64,000 bases of DNA, taken from the NCBI RefSeq assembly GCF_044761665.1, contig NZ_JBIWCW010000008.1:62001-126000 (forward strand), written 5' to 3'. Of this stretch, positions 33,928 to 41,776 are shown one piece after another. Positions within the stretch are counted from its first letter, which is position 1; each line of letters starts with the position of its first letter. The position numbers were made by a program, and so were the translations under genes. The DNA is from Peribacillus sp044761665 (GTDB lineage Bacteria > Bacillota > Bacilli > Bacillales > DSM-1321). The notes below the pieces were generated by a model. The model was not told the DNA's origin, ran no database searches, and worked only from the letters and a program-made list of their open reading frames with translations.

Positions 33928-34351
33928 CTAGACTGTTATCAAACAAATGGATTAGTTATAAGAGCATGTAGGGTGGTAAATGAAGGTAAAAATATAAATG
34001 AAATTTACAATTTAGGGTAATTTGAATCAAATTCCAATAAGTGGGATGAGGATAAAGAAGCGTTTATCCAAAATACAGTTAATTTTTCCTTATAAAGGGT
34101 AATTATACTGTTATAACTATCTGGATAGTTTTAAAGGGAACTTACAGAAAATGTTAATTTTTAATATGTGAAATTGATACAATGTATCCAAAAATATATT
34201 TTGAAATTTTTAGGCGTAGTATTAATGAGAAAGAATTCGAATTTAAGGATTACTTAGATATTTCGAAAAAGTCATTGGTCTTGAATATTTAAAGCAAGCC
34301 GTGTTTGGAAGAAAAAATTCTGAAAACTATTTGAGACAAGGTGTAAGATGA
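33928..34351 (+). pseudogene. Decayed coding sequence, family not recognised
   Basis: Three protein-like stretches lie in the same direction in different frames. 33928-34095 reads QTNGLVIRACRVVNEGK, has one in-frame TAA at 34018, then reads NKWDEDKEAFIQNTVNF and a stop. 34158-34260 reads YPKIYFEIFRRSINEKEFEF and DYLDI. The frame then moves by one base near 34262 and continues VIGLEYLKQAVFGRKNSENY to TGA at 34349. Restoring one T (GATATTTTCGAA) joins the last two. There is no start, ribosome site or intact frame. I do not recognise the product. The composition looks like real protein, but the reconstruction is by eye. Confidence 0.45.
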
Positions 34352-34490
34352 TTTTTTTGTTAAAAATTACCTTTGATTTTATGTCGATAATTAGTACTAA
34401 AGTATCAGGTACATTAGGTTGTTATTCTGTATGATAAATAAGTATTTGAAGATAAAAAATGGATAAATTAATAAAATAATGTAATATTAC

Positions 34491-34562
34491 GTCACAAATG
34501 ACTAGTAAATTAGCTGACAAAGCTCTAAATTTGAGCAATTTGTGACATTTTTCGACTATAAT
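34491..34562 (+). promoter_or_regulatory. Inverted repeat and -10 element, likely fla/che promoter region
   Basis: GTCACAAAT (34491-34499) and ATTTGTGAC (34538-34546) form a perfect 9-bp inverted repeat. TATAAT follows at 34557-34562. No consensus -35 is present at 16-18 nt, so an activator or another element may substitute. This is the only strong -10 close to flgB. Confidence 0.45.
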
Positions 34563-34691
34563 AGGTCTAAAGTCTATATATTGATTGTAGACATCGTTCT
34601 AGTGTTTCTTTAAAATTAAGGATATTAGATAATGGGTTTATTTATCACTAAAGTTATTATTTGCTTGGGATGGAAAGGAAGGAGCGATAAT

Positions 34692-35087
34692 ATGGAATTA
34701 TTTTCGAATACTTTTCAGTCACTGGAAAACGCTCTGAATTATTCTAGTACGAAACAAAAGGTTACTTCGCAAAATATAGCAAATTCAGATACGCCAAATT
34801 ACAAGGCGAAAGATGTCTCCAATACAAAGTCTTTTCAAACAGAACTTGATGCAGCCATACAATCATATCGTACCGACGAAAGGCACTTTAGCTTTAAATC
34901 AGGCGGTAGGTCAACCTCCTCCATTGTTACACAGCAAAATGTGAATTATAACAGTAACGGTAACAGTGTGGATATTGATAAAGAAATGACGGATCTGGCT
35001 ACGAACCAAATTTATTATAATGCTGTAACCGATAGGCTTTCTGGTAAATTCCAGTCATTGGAATCAGTGATTAGGGGTGGTAAGTAA
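34692..35087 (+). CDS. flgB: FlgB, flagellar proximal rod protein
   Basis: 131 aa from the ATG at 34692, preceded by GGAAGGAG; the frame open from 34632 has no ribosome site. It has the rod-protein N-terminal motif 'QKVTSQNIANSDTPNYKAKDV' and the helical C-terminus 'IYYNAVTDRLSGKFQSLESVIR'. It is the first gene of the fla/che operon and overlaps the flgC start by one base. Confidence 0.97.
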   Translation: MELFSNTFQSLENALNYSSTKQKVTSQNIANSDTPNYKAKDVSNTKSFQTELDAAIQSYRTDERHFSFKSGGRSTSSIVTQQNVNYNSNGNSVDIDKEMTDLATNQIYYNAVTDRLSGKFQSLESVIRGGK

Positions 35088-35545
35088 TGGGGATTTTTCA
35101 AAGTATTAATACGACGGGTTCAGCTTTAACTGCACAAAGGCTTCGAATGGATGTCATTTCTGCCAATATGGCCAATGCAGATACAACTCGAGCAGAGTTT
35201 GATGCGGATACGGGGGAATGGAAGCCTTATTCAAGGAAATCAGTCGTTCTGCAAAATAAGGAAGGCAGCTTTGCAAGTTTTCTGGATGCAGCCACCGGGA
35301 AAAAGGATAGCTCGGGTGACGGGGTAAAAGTATCAGGAATCTTGAAAGATGAAACTCCTTTTGAGTTGGATTACAATCCAGATCATCCAGACGCGAATGA
35401 AGATGGTTATGTAGAGATGCCAAACGTGGATCCTCTTAGAGAAATGGTTGATTTAATGAGTGCCACTAGGTCGTATGAAGCTAATGTCACTGTCTTAAAT
35501 GCATCAAAGGGAATGATGATGAAAGCATTGGAAATCGGTAAATAA
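35087..35545 (+). CDS. flgC: FlgC, flagellar proximal rod protein
   Basis: 152 aa. Its ATG overlaps the last base of the flgB stop. 'GSALTAQRLRMDVISANMANADTTR' and the C-terminal 'EMVDLMSATRSYEANVTVLNASKGMM' are the FlgC/rod-hook signatures at each end, which form the coiled coil packing the rod. Confidence 0.98.
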   Translation: MGIFQSINTTGSALTAQRLRMDVISANMANADTTRAEFDADTGEWKPYSRKSVVLQNKEGSFASFLDAATGKKDSSGDGVKVSGILKDETPFELDYNPDHPDANEDGYVEMPNVDPLREMVDLMSATRSYEANVTVLNASKGMMMKALEIGK

Positions 35546-35566
35546 TTTTGAATGGAGAGTGCATTT

Positions 35567-35875
35567 ATGGAGGGGATTTCTCTTTCGAGTGTAACTAATG
35601 CAGGAAATGCATGGAAAAGTGAACAAAGTAAGACAAGTACACCATACGAAGCACAGCAAGATTTTGCGTCCGTATTAAAAGAATCTATGAATAAAGTTAA
35701 TGAAGCCCAGGTTGAGTCTGACAGCCTTACATCGAAGTTAGCTAATGGAGAAGATGTTGAGCTTCATACAGTGATGATTGCATCGCAAAAAGCCAGTCTG
35801 ACGATGCAGGCAACATTAGAGGTTCGGAATAAAGTGGTCGAAGCCTACCAGGAAATGATGAGAATGAGTATTTAA
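35567..35875 (+). CDS. fliE: FliE, MS-ring to rod junction protein
   Basis: 102 aa from the ATG at 35567, which has GGAGAGTG upstream. The ATG at 35552 lacks a ribosome site. The family signature is in the C-terminal half: 'FASVLKESMNKVNEAQVESDSLTSKLANGEDVELHTVMIASQKASLTMQATLEVRNKVVEAYQEMMRM'. FliE is the first export substrate and joins the MS ring to FlgB. A 94-bp gap containing a small hairpin separates it from fliF. Confidence 0.96.
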   Translation: MEGISLSSVTNAGNAWKSEQSKTSTPYEAQQDFASVLKESMNKVNEAQVESDSLTSKLANGEDVELHTVMIASQKASLTMQATLEVRNKVVEAYQEMMRMSI

Positions 35876-35916
35876 CATTCATCTTAAAACCTCATATATA
35901 GAGAGAAAAAGTGGCT

Positions 35917-35939
35917 AGGAGGATAAAGTGCCTCCTTTC
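35917..35939 (+). promoter_or_regulatory. Small hairpin between fliE and fliF
   Basis: AGGAGG (35917-35922) pairs with CCTCCT (35931-35936) across an 8-nt loop, followed by TTC. The left arm is a Shine-Dalgarno-like sequence that is not used by any gene. It may be an attenuator, an RNA-processing site or a stabiliser. Confidence 0.4.
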
Positions 35940-35969
35940 ATAAATTCATAGACTGACCGGGGGATTTAA

Positions 35970-37571
35970 ATGAATGATGCACTAGTGAATTTTAAAAATA
36001 AAATAACTGGTTTTTGGAGTACACGAAGTAAAAGGCAAAAAACGATCATGATTGGTTCAGCGGCATTAGTCATCATCATCATCATGATTGTATCATTTTT
36101 AACATCCCGAACTACACTAGTTCCCTTATATTCAAATTTGAAACCATCTGAAACGGGGAGCATTAAGGAGAATTTAGACAGTCAGGGGATACAAAATGAA
36201 ATTGCGGATAACGGTACCACAATCAAAGTTCCACAAGAAAGTGTCGATACGCTCAAAGTGAAACTAGCCGCTGAGGGAATACCGGAGTCCGGTAGTATCG
36301 ATTACTCTTTCTTCAGTAAAGGTGCAGGGCTAGGAATGACGGAAAATGAGTTTAATGTTATTAAATTGGATACGATGCAAACGGAATTATCCAATTTAAT
36401 AAAGAAAATTGATGGGGTAGAGGATGCAAGCGTCATGATCACGATTCCTGACAAAGGGGTCTTTGTCAGTGAATCAGCCGGTGAGGCTTCAGCTTCCATC
36501 GTATTGAATACGAAACCGGACTATAACTTTGAAGAGAGTCAAGTTAAATCCCTCTACCATCTTGTTTCAAAAAGTGTTCCCAACCTTCCTACAGATAATA
36601 TCGTCATCATGAACCAAGATTTTGAGTATTTTGACCTAAAAAGTGAAAATTCATCGTTCGGTTCCGCTTTTGAATCTCAAAATGGGATAAAGAAAGAAAT
36701 AGAACGCGATATACAACGGCAAGTGCAGAACATGCTAGGAACAATAATGGGCAGAGATAAAGTGGCTGTATCCGTTACGACAGACATTGACTTCACTCAA
36801 GAAAATCGCGAAGAAAATTTAGTAGAACCCGTCGATGAAGAAAATATGGCAGGGATTGAAATCTCAGCTCAAAGAATCAATGAAACGTATAGTGGTGATG
36901 CGGCTGCAGATGGGGGTATTCCTCAAAGTGAAGACTCTGCAGATTCATTAGGCTCTAGCTACGTTGAAGGCTCCACAGGTTCAGGTGATTATGAAAAATC
37001 CGATGAAACAATAAATAGCGAAGTGAACCGAATTAAGAAGGAAATTGTCGAAAGTCCATATAAAGTCAAGGATCTAGGAATTCAAGTCATGGTAGAACCG
37101 CCTACAGCTGACGATCCAAACTCTTTATCTCAACAGAGCGTGGATGATATCACACAAATCTTAAGCACAATTATTCGAACGACTATTGATAAAAAAGCCG
37201 AGGGAGAAGAACTAACGGACGATGAATTAAATGAGAAAATTGCAATCTCCGTTCAACCGTTTAATGGAAAAATGAAGCTTACAGAAGAAGAGATTGGTTC
37301 TGACTTGCCAATATGGGTTTACATTATTGGTGGAGTATTATTGCTAATCATAATCATCCTATTAGTCTTATTCTTCCGTTCAAGACGTCAACGGGATGTG
37401 GAAGAGGAATATTTTGAGGAAGTGGAAGAAGAGGTCGAGTTAGAAGTTCCAAATCTAAACAATGAGAAAGATACGGAAGCCACTTTAAAAAGGAAGCAAC
37501 TCGAGAAATTGGCTAAAGATAAGCCGGATGAATTTGCAAAACTATTAAGAAGCTGGATAGCAGAAGATTAG
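35970..37571 (+). CDS. fliF: FliF, flagellar MS-ring protein
   Basis: 533 aa, with CCGGGGG upstream. An N-terminal helix (about 25-45) precedes the ring-building motifs ('LVPLYSNLKPSETGSIKENLDSQGI', 'EFNVIKLDTMQTELSNLIKKIDGV'). A variable periplasm-side loop follows, then a second helix (about 448-470) and a cytoplasmic tail ending in 'KPDEFAKLLRSWIAED', which binds FliG. It forms the membrane base of the motor. Confidence 0.98.
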   Translation: MNDALVNFKNKITGFWSTRSKRQKTIMIGSAALVIIIIMIVSFLTSRTTLVPLYSNLKPSETGSIKENLDSQGIQNEIADNGTTIKVPQESVDTLKVKLAAEGIPESGSIDYSFFSKGAGLGMTENEFNVIKLDTMQTELSNLIKKIDGVEDASVMITIPDKGVFVSESAGEASASIVLNTKPDYNFEESQVKSLYHLVSKSVPNLPTDNIVIMNQDFEYFDLKSENSSFGSAFESQNGIKKEIERDIQRQVQNMLGTIMGRDKVAVSVTTDIDFTQENREENLVEPVDEENMAGIEISAQRINETYSGDAAADGGIPQSEDSADSLGSSYVEGSTGSGDYEKSDETINSEVNRIKKEIVESPYKVKDLGIQVMVEPPTADDPNSLSQQSVDDITQILSTIIRTTIDKKAEGEELTDDELNEKIAISVQPFNGKMKLTEEEIGSDLPIWVYIIGGVLLLIIIILLVLFFRSRRQRDVEEEYFEEVEEEVELEVPNLNNEKDTEATLKRKQLEKLAKDKPDEFAKLLRSWIAED

Positions 37572-37583
37572 GAGGCCATGAAC

Positions 37584-38603
37584 GTGACAGATAGAAAGAA
37601 AAAGGGTGGATTGACAGGTAAACAAAAAGCGGCAATCCTCCTTATTTCCTTAGGCCCGGATGTTTCTGCATCCGTATATAAGCATCTTTCAGAAGAAGAA
37701 ATTGAGAGGTTGACTCTTGAGATATCAGGAGTTAGAAGCGTTGATACGCGCGACAAGGAAGAGATATTAGAGGAATTCCATAATATTGCTTTAGCTCAGG
37801 ATTATATTTCACAAGGTGGAATAGGATACGCGAAACAGGTTCTAGAAAAGGCGTTAGGGACTGATCAGGCTGCAGCCATCATCAACCGTTTAACATCGTC
37901 CTTGCAAGTTCGTCCCTTCGATTTTGCTCGTAAAGCAGATCCGGGACAGATTCTAAATTTTATTCAAAATGAGCATCCACAGACGATTGCCCTGATCTTA
38001 TCCTATCTAGATCCGACACAGGCAGGTCAGATATTGTCTGAACTGCCTCAAGAAGTACAGGCAGATATTGCAAGAAGGATTGCTTTAATGGATAGCACTT
38101 CGCCAGAGATTATCAATGAAGTGGAACAGATCTTAGAAAGAAAGCTTTCTGCGACCGTTACACAGGACTATACACAAACTGGTGGTGTCGAAGCTGTTGT
38201 GGATGTTTTGAATGGTGTCGATCGTTCTACGGAACGAACCATCTTGGATGCTCTTGAAATCCAAGATCCTGAACTTGCAGAAGAAATCAAGAAAAGGATG
38301 TTTGTCTTTGAAGACATCGTTACTCTGGATGGTAGAGCCATTCAACGTGTGGTTCGGGAATCTGATAATGAAGATCTTAAACTTGCACTTAAAGTGGCAA
38401 GTGAAGAAGTGAAAGATATCGTATTCCGTAATATGTCGAAACGGATGGTCGAAACTTTCCAGGAAGAAATGGAATATATGGGACCTGTTCGACTGCGTGA
38501 CGTAGAAGAAGCACAATCAAGAATCGTTGCTGTTATTCGCCGCCTTGAAGAAACTGGCGAGATTGTAATCGCCCGCGGCGGAGGGGATGATATTATTGTC
38601 TAG
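37584..38603 (+). CDS. fliG: FliG, motor switch protein
   Basis: 339 aa with GTG at 37584 preferred. The ATG at 37578 lies only 2 nt after GGAGG, while GTG has normal spacing and gives the family's usual N-terminus. 'LTGKQKAAILLISLGPDVSASVYKHLSEEEIERLTLEIS' opens the FliF-binding domain, the middle has 'EHPQTIALILSYL', and the C-terminal torque helix is 'LKVASEEVKDIVFRNMSKRM'. It ends 'GGGDDIIV', as in B. subtilis. It is highly conserved. Confidence 0.98.
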   Translation: MTDRKKKGGLTGKQKAAILLISLGPDVSASVYKHLSEEEIERLTLEISGVRSVDTRDKEEILEEFHNIALAQDYISQGGIGYAKQVLEKALGTDQAAAIINRLTSSLQVRPFDFARKADPGQILNFIQNEHPQTIALILSYLDPTQAGQILSELPQEVQADIARRIALMDSTSPEIINEVEQILERKLSATVTQDYTQTGGVEAVVDVLNGVDRSTERTILDALEIQDPELAEEIKKRMFVFEDIVTLDGRAIQRVVRESDNEDLKLALKVASEEVKDIVFRNMSKRMVETFQEEMEYMGPVRLRDVEEAQSRIVAVIRRLEETGEIVIARGGGDDIIV

Positions 38604-39357
38604 AATTATAAAGTCCCATCAGGCAAAGCAAGAAGAAAGTAAGAAAATCGCGATTAAAATCCGCCAGTTCGACATTCATGCAACAGAAAACGATGACGGG
38701 CAAGTCACCAACCATTACCAGCCTGATGAATCCTGTTATCAAGCAAAACAAGAAGCGGATGCCATACTAATAGAAGCAAGGCGTCAAGCCGAAGCAATGG
38801 TCGAAGAAATACAACAAGCAAGGGATTATTGGGAGCAACAGGAAAAAAAACTGTACATCGAACAGGCGCAAAAAGAGGGATACCAGCAGGGGATTGAAGA
38901 TGGGATTCAAAAAGGTTATAACGAGATTGCAGGGGATATCGCTTTCGCAAAAGAAGTGGTTGAGGCATCCAAAAATGATTATCAGCAGCATCTTGAATCC
39001 TCAGAATCGGTCATACTCGATTTAGCCTTAAACGTGGCCAAAAAAATTATTGGACGGCAACTGGAAAATGAGCAAGAAACTTTTTTGTCTCTCGTTAAGG
39101 GGGCAATTAAAGAAGCCAAGGATTACCGAGAAGTGCAGATTCACATTCATCCTGCACGATACCATTCCATTCTTTCTCATAAAGAAGAACTAATTTCAAT
39201 CTTTCCAAAAGATACGGAATTATATATTTATCCTGACGATGAGTTGAAAGAAAGCAGTTGTATCATAGAGTCGGAGAATGGAAGAATTGATGCAAGCGTC
39301 GATAGCCAACTACAAGAGATAAAGGTGAAACTAACCGAATTGCTGGAAGGGGAATAA
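38596..39357 (+). CDS. fliH: FliH, flagellar export ATPase regulator
   Basis: 253 aa. TTG at 38596 is preferred because GGAGGGG ends 9 nt upstream; the ATG at 38587 touches the ribosome site. It overlaps the end of fliG by 8 bases. A coiled-coil N-terminal half (QAKQEADAILIEARRQAEAM) with GxxxG-like 'GYQQGIEDGIQKGY' precedes the V-ATPase E-subunit-like C-terminal domain ('ILDLALNVAKKIIGRQLE'). It holds and restrains FliI. Confidence 0.93.
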   Translation: MSRIIKSHQAKQEESKKIAIKIRQFDIHATENDDGQVTNHYQPDESCYQAKQEADAILIEARRQAEAMVEEIQQARDYWEQQEKKLYIEQAQKEGYQQGIEDGIQKGYNEIAGDIAFAKEVVEASKNDYQQHLESSESVILDLALNVAKKIIGRQLENEQETFLSLVKGAIKEAKDYREVQIHIHPARYHSILSHKEELISIFPKDTELYIYPDDELKESSCIIESENGRIDASVDSQLQEIKVKLTELLEGE

Positions 39358-39359
39358 AA

Positions 39360-40685
39360 ATGAAAGCGAGAGACCTCATACCCTTTATTGATGAAGTCGA
39401 TACATTTAAACATTATGGACGAGTCAAGCGAGTAGTAGGGTTAATGATAGAATCTCAAGGACCTGAAAGCTCTGTAGGCGACGTCTGTTATATCTATACT
39501 GGTGTTCGAAAAAAGAAAAAACCGATACTGGCTGAAGTTGTCGGTTTCCGAGACGAAATGGTCATTTTAATGCCTTTTACAGCTGTAAGTGATATTGCAC
39601 CAGGGTGCATAGTCGAAGGAAGCGGACGTAGCCTTGAAATAAAAGTTGGAAGCGGATTGATTGGGAAGGTTGTCGATCCTCTCGGGTATCCCATCGACCA
39701 ATCCCTGCTTCCAAAGGGACTGGCTACTGTACCAGTCGATCAAGATCCTCCAAATCCAATGGAACGGCCGCCCATTGATGAACCAATTGATGTGGGCGTC
39801 AGGGTGATTGATAGTTTACTAACAGTGGGGAAAGGACAACGCGTCGGTATTTTCGCTGGGAGCGGTGTAGGAAAAAGTACCTTGCTCGGTATGGTGGCCA
39901 GGAATACGACAGCTGACTTAAATGTGATTGGACTTGTGGGAGAACGTGGCCGAGAGGTTCGGGAATTCATTGAGAAAGATCTTGGCCCAGAAGGATTAGC
40001 TCGTTCCATCGTTGTGGTTGCAACTTCAGATCAGCCAGCTTTGATGCGGATTAAAGGAGCGATGACAGCAACTGCCATTGCTGAATATTTCCGTGACAAA
40101 GGGTTGAATGTCATGTTGATGATGGACTCTGTTACCAGGGTGGCGATGGCTCAACGAGAAATTGGCCTCGCTGTAGGGGAGCCCCCTACTACAAAAGGGT
40201 ATACACCATCAGTGTTCGCGATTCTACCAAGACTTTTAGAAAGAACAGGAACAAATAAGCAAGGTTCCATCACCGCCTTTTATACAGTTCTTGTCGATGG
40301 GGACGATATGAATGAACCGATTGCTGACGCAGTACGGGGAATCTTGGATGGACATTTCATCTTAGACCGGAGTTTAGCCAATAAAGGCCAGTTTCCCGCA
40401 CTCAATGTATTAAAGAGCATCAGCCGTGTCATGAATAACATCGTTGGGGAAAGACATAAAAAGTCGGCGGAAGCACTAAGGGCGAACCTATCAACCTATA
40501 TGGAGTCGGAAGATTTAATCAATATAGGAGCTTATAAAAGGGGTTCTTCGAAGGAAATAGATAATTCCATAAAGCGCTACCCGGAAATCATTTCATTTTT
40601 GAAGCAGGGCACCCATGAAAAGGCGCCTAAAGACATGAGTATAGGAAACCTCGTAGATTTGATGGAAAGAGGTGAGCAGCTATGA
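39360..40685 (+). CDS. fliI: FliI, flagellum-specific ATP synthase-like ATPase
   Basis: 441 aa. Walker A GSGVGKST is at 167-174, Walker B is in 'GLNVMLMMDSVTRVAMAQREIGLAVGEPPT', and the export-ATPase signature 'GYTPSVFAILPRLLERTG' follows. It forms a hexamer that energises loading of export substrates together with FliH and FliJ. ATG follows GGAAGGGG. Its TGA overlaps the fliJ ATG. Confidence 0.98.
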   Translation: MKARDLIPFIDEVDTFKHYGRVKRVVGLMIESQGPESSVGDVCYIYTGVRKKKKPILAEVVGFRDEMVILMPFTAVSDIAPGCIVEGSGRSLEIKVGSGLIGKVVDPLGYPIDQSLLPKGLATVPVDQDPPNPMERPPIDEPIDVGVRVIDSLLTVGKGQRVGIFAGSGVGKSTLLGMVARNTTADLNVIGLVGERGREVREFIEKDLGPEGLARSIVVVATSDQPALMRIKGAMTATAIAEYFRDKGLNVMLMMDSVTRVAMAQREIGLAVGEPPTTKGYTPSVFAILPRLLERTGTNKQGSITAFYTVLVDGDDMNEPIADAVRGILDGHFILDRSLANKGQFPALNVLKSISRVMNNIVGERHKKSAEALRANLSTYMESEDLINIGAYKRGSSKEIDNSIKRYPEIISFLKQGTHEKAPKDMSIGNLVDLMERGEQL

Positions 40686-41125
40686 TTTATCAGTATAAAT
40701 TCGAAAAGATCTTAACTATAAAAGAAAAAGAAAAAAGGGATGCCCTTTCTAAATATAATGCTGCTCTTAAAAATTTCGAAGAGTTGGCAGGTGAATTATA
40801 CAAATTTTTGAAGAAAAAAGAGGATTTACTTGCATTTCAACAGGAAAAGCTTAAAAACGGTTTGTCCATTCAAGAAATTCGGCATCATCAGTTGTTTATG
40901 GACAACCTCGAAAAGCTCATAAGCATTAGCCAGGAGGAAGTCATAGAAGCTCGCTATAAAATGAATGTACTGCAAGATGTATTGATGGAGAGAAATATTG
41001 AGGTTAAGAAGTACGAGAAAATGAAAGAAAACGATTTTCATAAATTCCTGGATATCTTGAAGGAAGCCGAGAATAAACAAATGGATGAAGTATCTATCAG
41101 GCAATTCTTAAGCAAAGGGCGTTAG
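40682..41125 (+). CDS. fliJ: FliJ, export chaperone/stalk protein
   Basis: 147 aa. It is almost entirely helical and charged (MIYQYKFEKILTIKEKEKRD ... KNFEELAGELYKFLKKKEDLL), forming the antiparallel coiled coil typical of FliJ, which inserts in the FliI ring. It starts within the fliI stop and is followed by ylxF after 8 bases. The assignment rests on position plus coiled-coil character. Confidence 0.93.
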   Translation: MIYQYKFEKILTIKEKEKRDALSKYNAALKNFEELAGELYKFLKKKEDLLAFQQEKLKNGLSIQEIRHHQLFMDNLEKLISISQEEVIEARYKMNVLQDVLMERNIEVKKYEKMKENDFHKFLDILKEAENKQMDEVSIRQFLSKGR

Positions 41126-41133
41126 GTGATAGA

Positions 41134-41748
41134 ATGCGTAAAAAAGGTGAACCGAATGAATTGGATGAATTGGAAGAAAATAAAATAAGTAAATTTCAAT
41201 GGTTTCTTGTCATCTTTATCCCTTTGGTTTTTGCGGTGACTGTTGCGTTGATCGTTTTCACTGTTGCTGGAGTTAATGTCATGGAAAAGGCTAAGGAGTT
41301 GTCCGGGAAAATCCACTTAACTGAGCTATTTCAAAAAGATGATGAAAAGGAAAAACCACCGCAGATAGGTAAGGATTCAAAAAGATTGGCAAAATTAGAA
41401 ACTGAAATAAAGAGTAAGGAAAAAGAGATAGAGAAGCTCGAAAGCATCATTGATACCCGTGACAAGGCTGTCGAAAAGGCCGAGGCAGATAAACAGCAGC
41501 TACAAACACAATTGAATGAGCTAAAAGAAAGCCAAGATGGAAGTAAACGGGCATTCAAGGATATCATACGCACATATGAAACGATGGCCCCCAAAAAATC
41601 AGCGCCTATCATTACAGAGATGAATGATGAAGACGCCGTGAAGATCTTGGCAAGTATGAAAGCTGATACTTTAGCGAAGGTATTGGAGCAGATGACCACA
41701 GCAGATGCTGCCAGGTTAACGAAGAAACTAACGGAACAGAATACGTAA
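41134..41748 (+). CDS. ylxF: YlxF, MotE/MgtE-N-like flagellar operon protein
   Basis: 204 aa. One membrane helix (about 23-46) precedes a long coiled coil at about 85-140 (KLETEIKSKEKEIEKLESII). The MgtE-N-like C-terminal domain is 'IITEMNDEDAVKILASMKADTLAKVLEQMTTADAARLTKKL'. Similar proteins include MotE, a periplasmic chaperone of MotC in rhizobia. In Bacillus the role of YlxF is not settled. Confidence 0.92.
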   Translation: MRKKGEPNELDELEENKISKFQWFLVIFIPLVFAVTVALIVFTVAGVNVMEKAKELSGKIHLTELFQKDDEKEKPPQIGKDSKRLAKLETEIKSKEKEIEKLESIIDTRDKAVEKAEADKQQLQTQLNELKESQDGSKRAFKDIIRTYETMAPKKSAPIITEMNDEDAVKILASMKADTLAKVLEQMTTADAARLTKKLTEQNT

Positions 41749-41776
41749 AGTCACATGAAAGGAGGTGATTTCAAAA

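Larger units (their letters stand above)
33616..34691 (+). other. 1.08-kb gene-poor region between codY and flgB
   Basis: No intact gene was found. It holds two long perfect hairpins (33640-33686 and 33772-33826), a decayed coding region (about 33928-34351), and an AT-rich stretch with an inverted repeat and TATAAT before the fla/che operon. In B. subtilis codY and flgB are much closer, so this looks like an insertion followed by decay. Confidence 0.75.
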
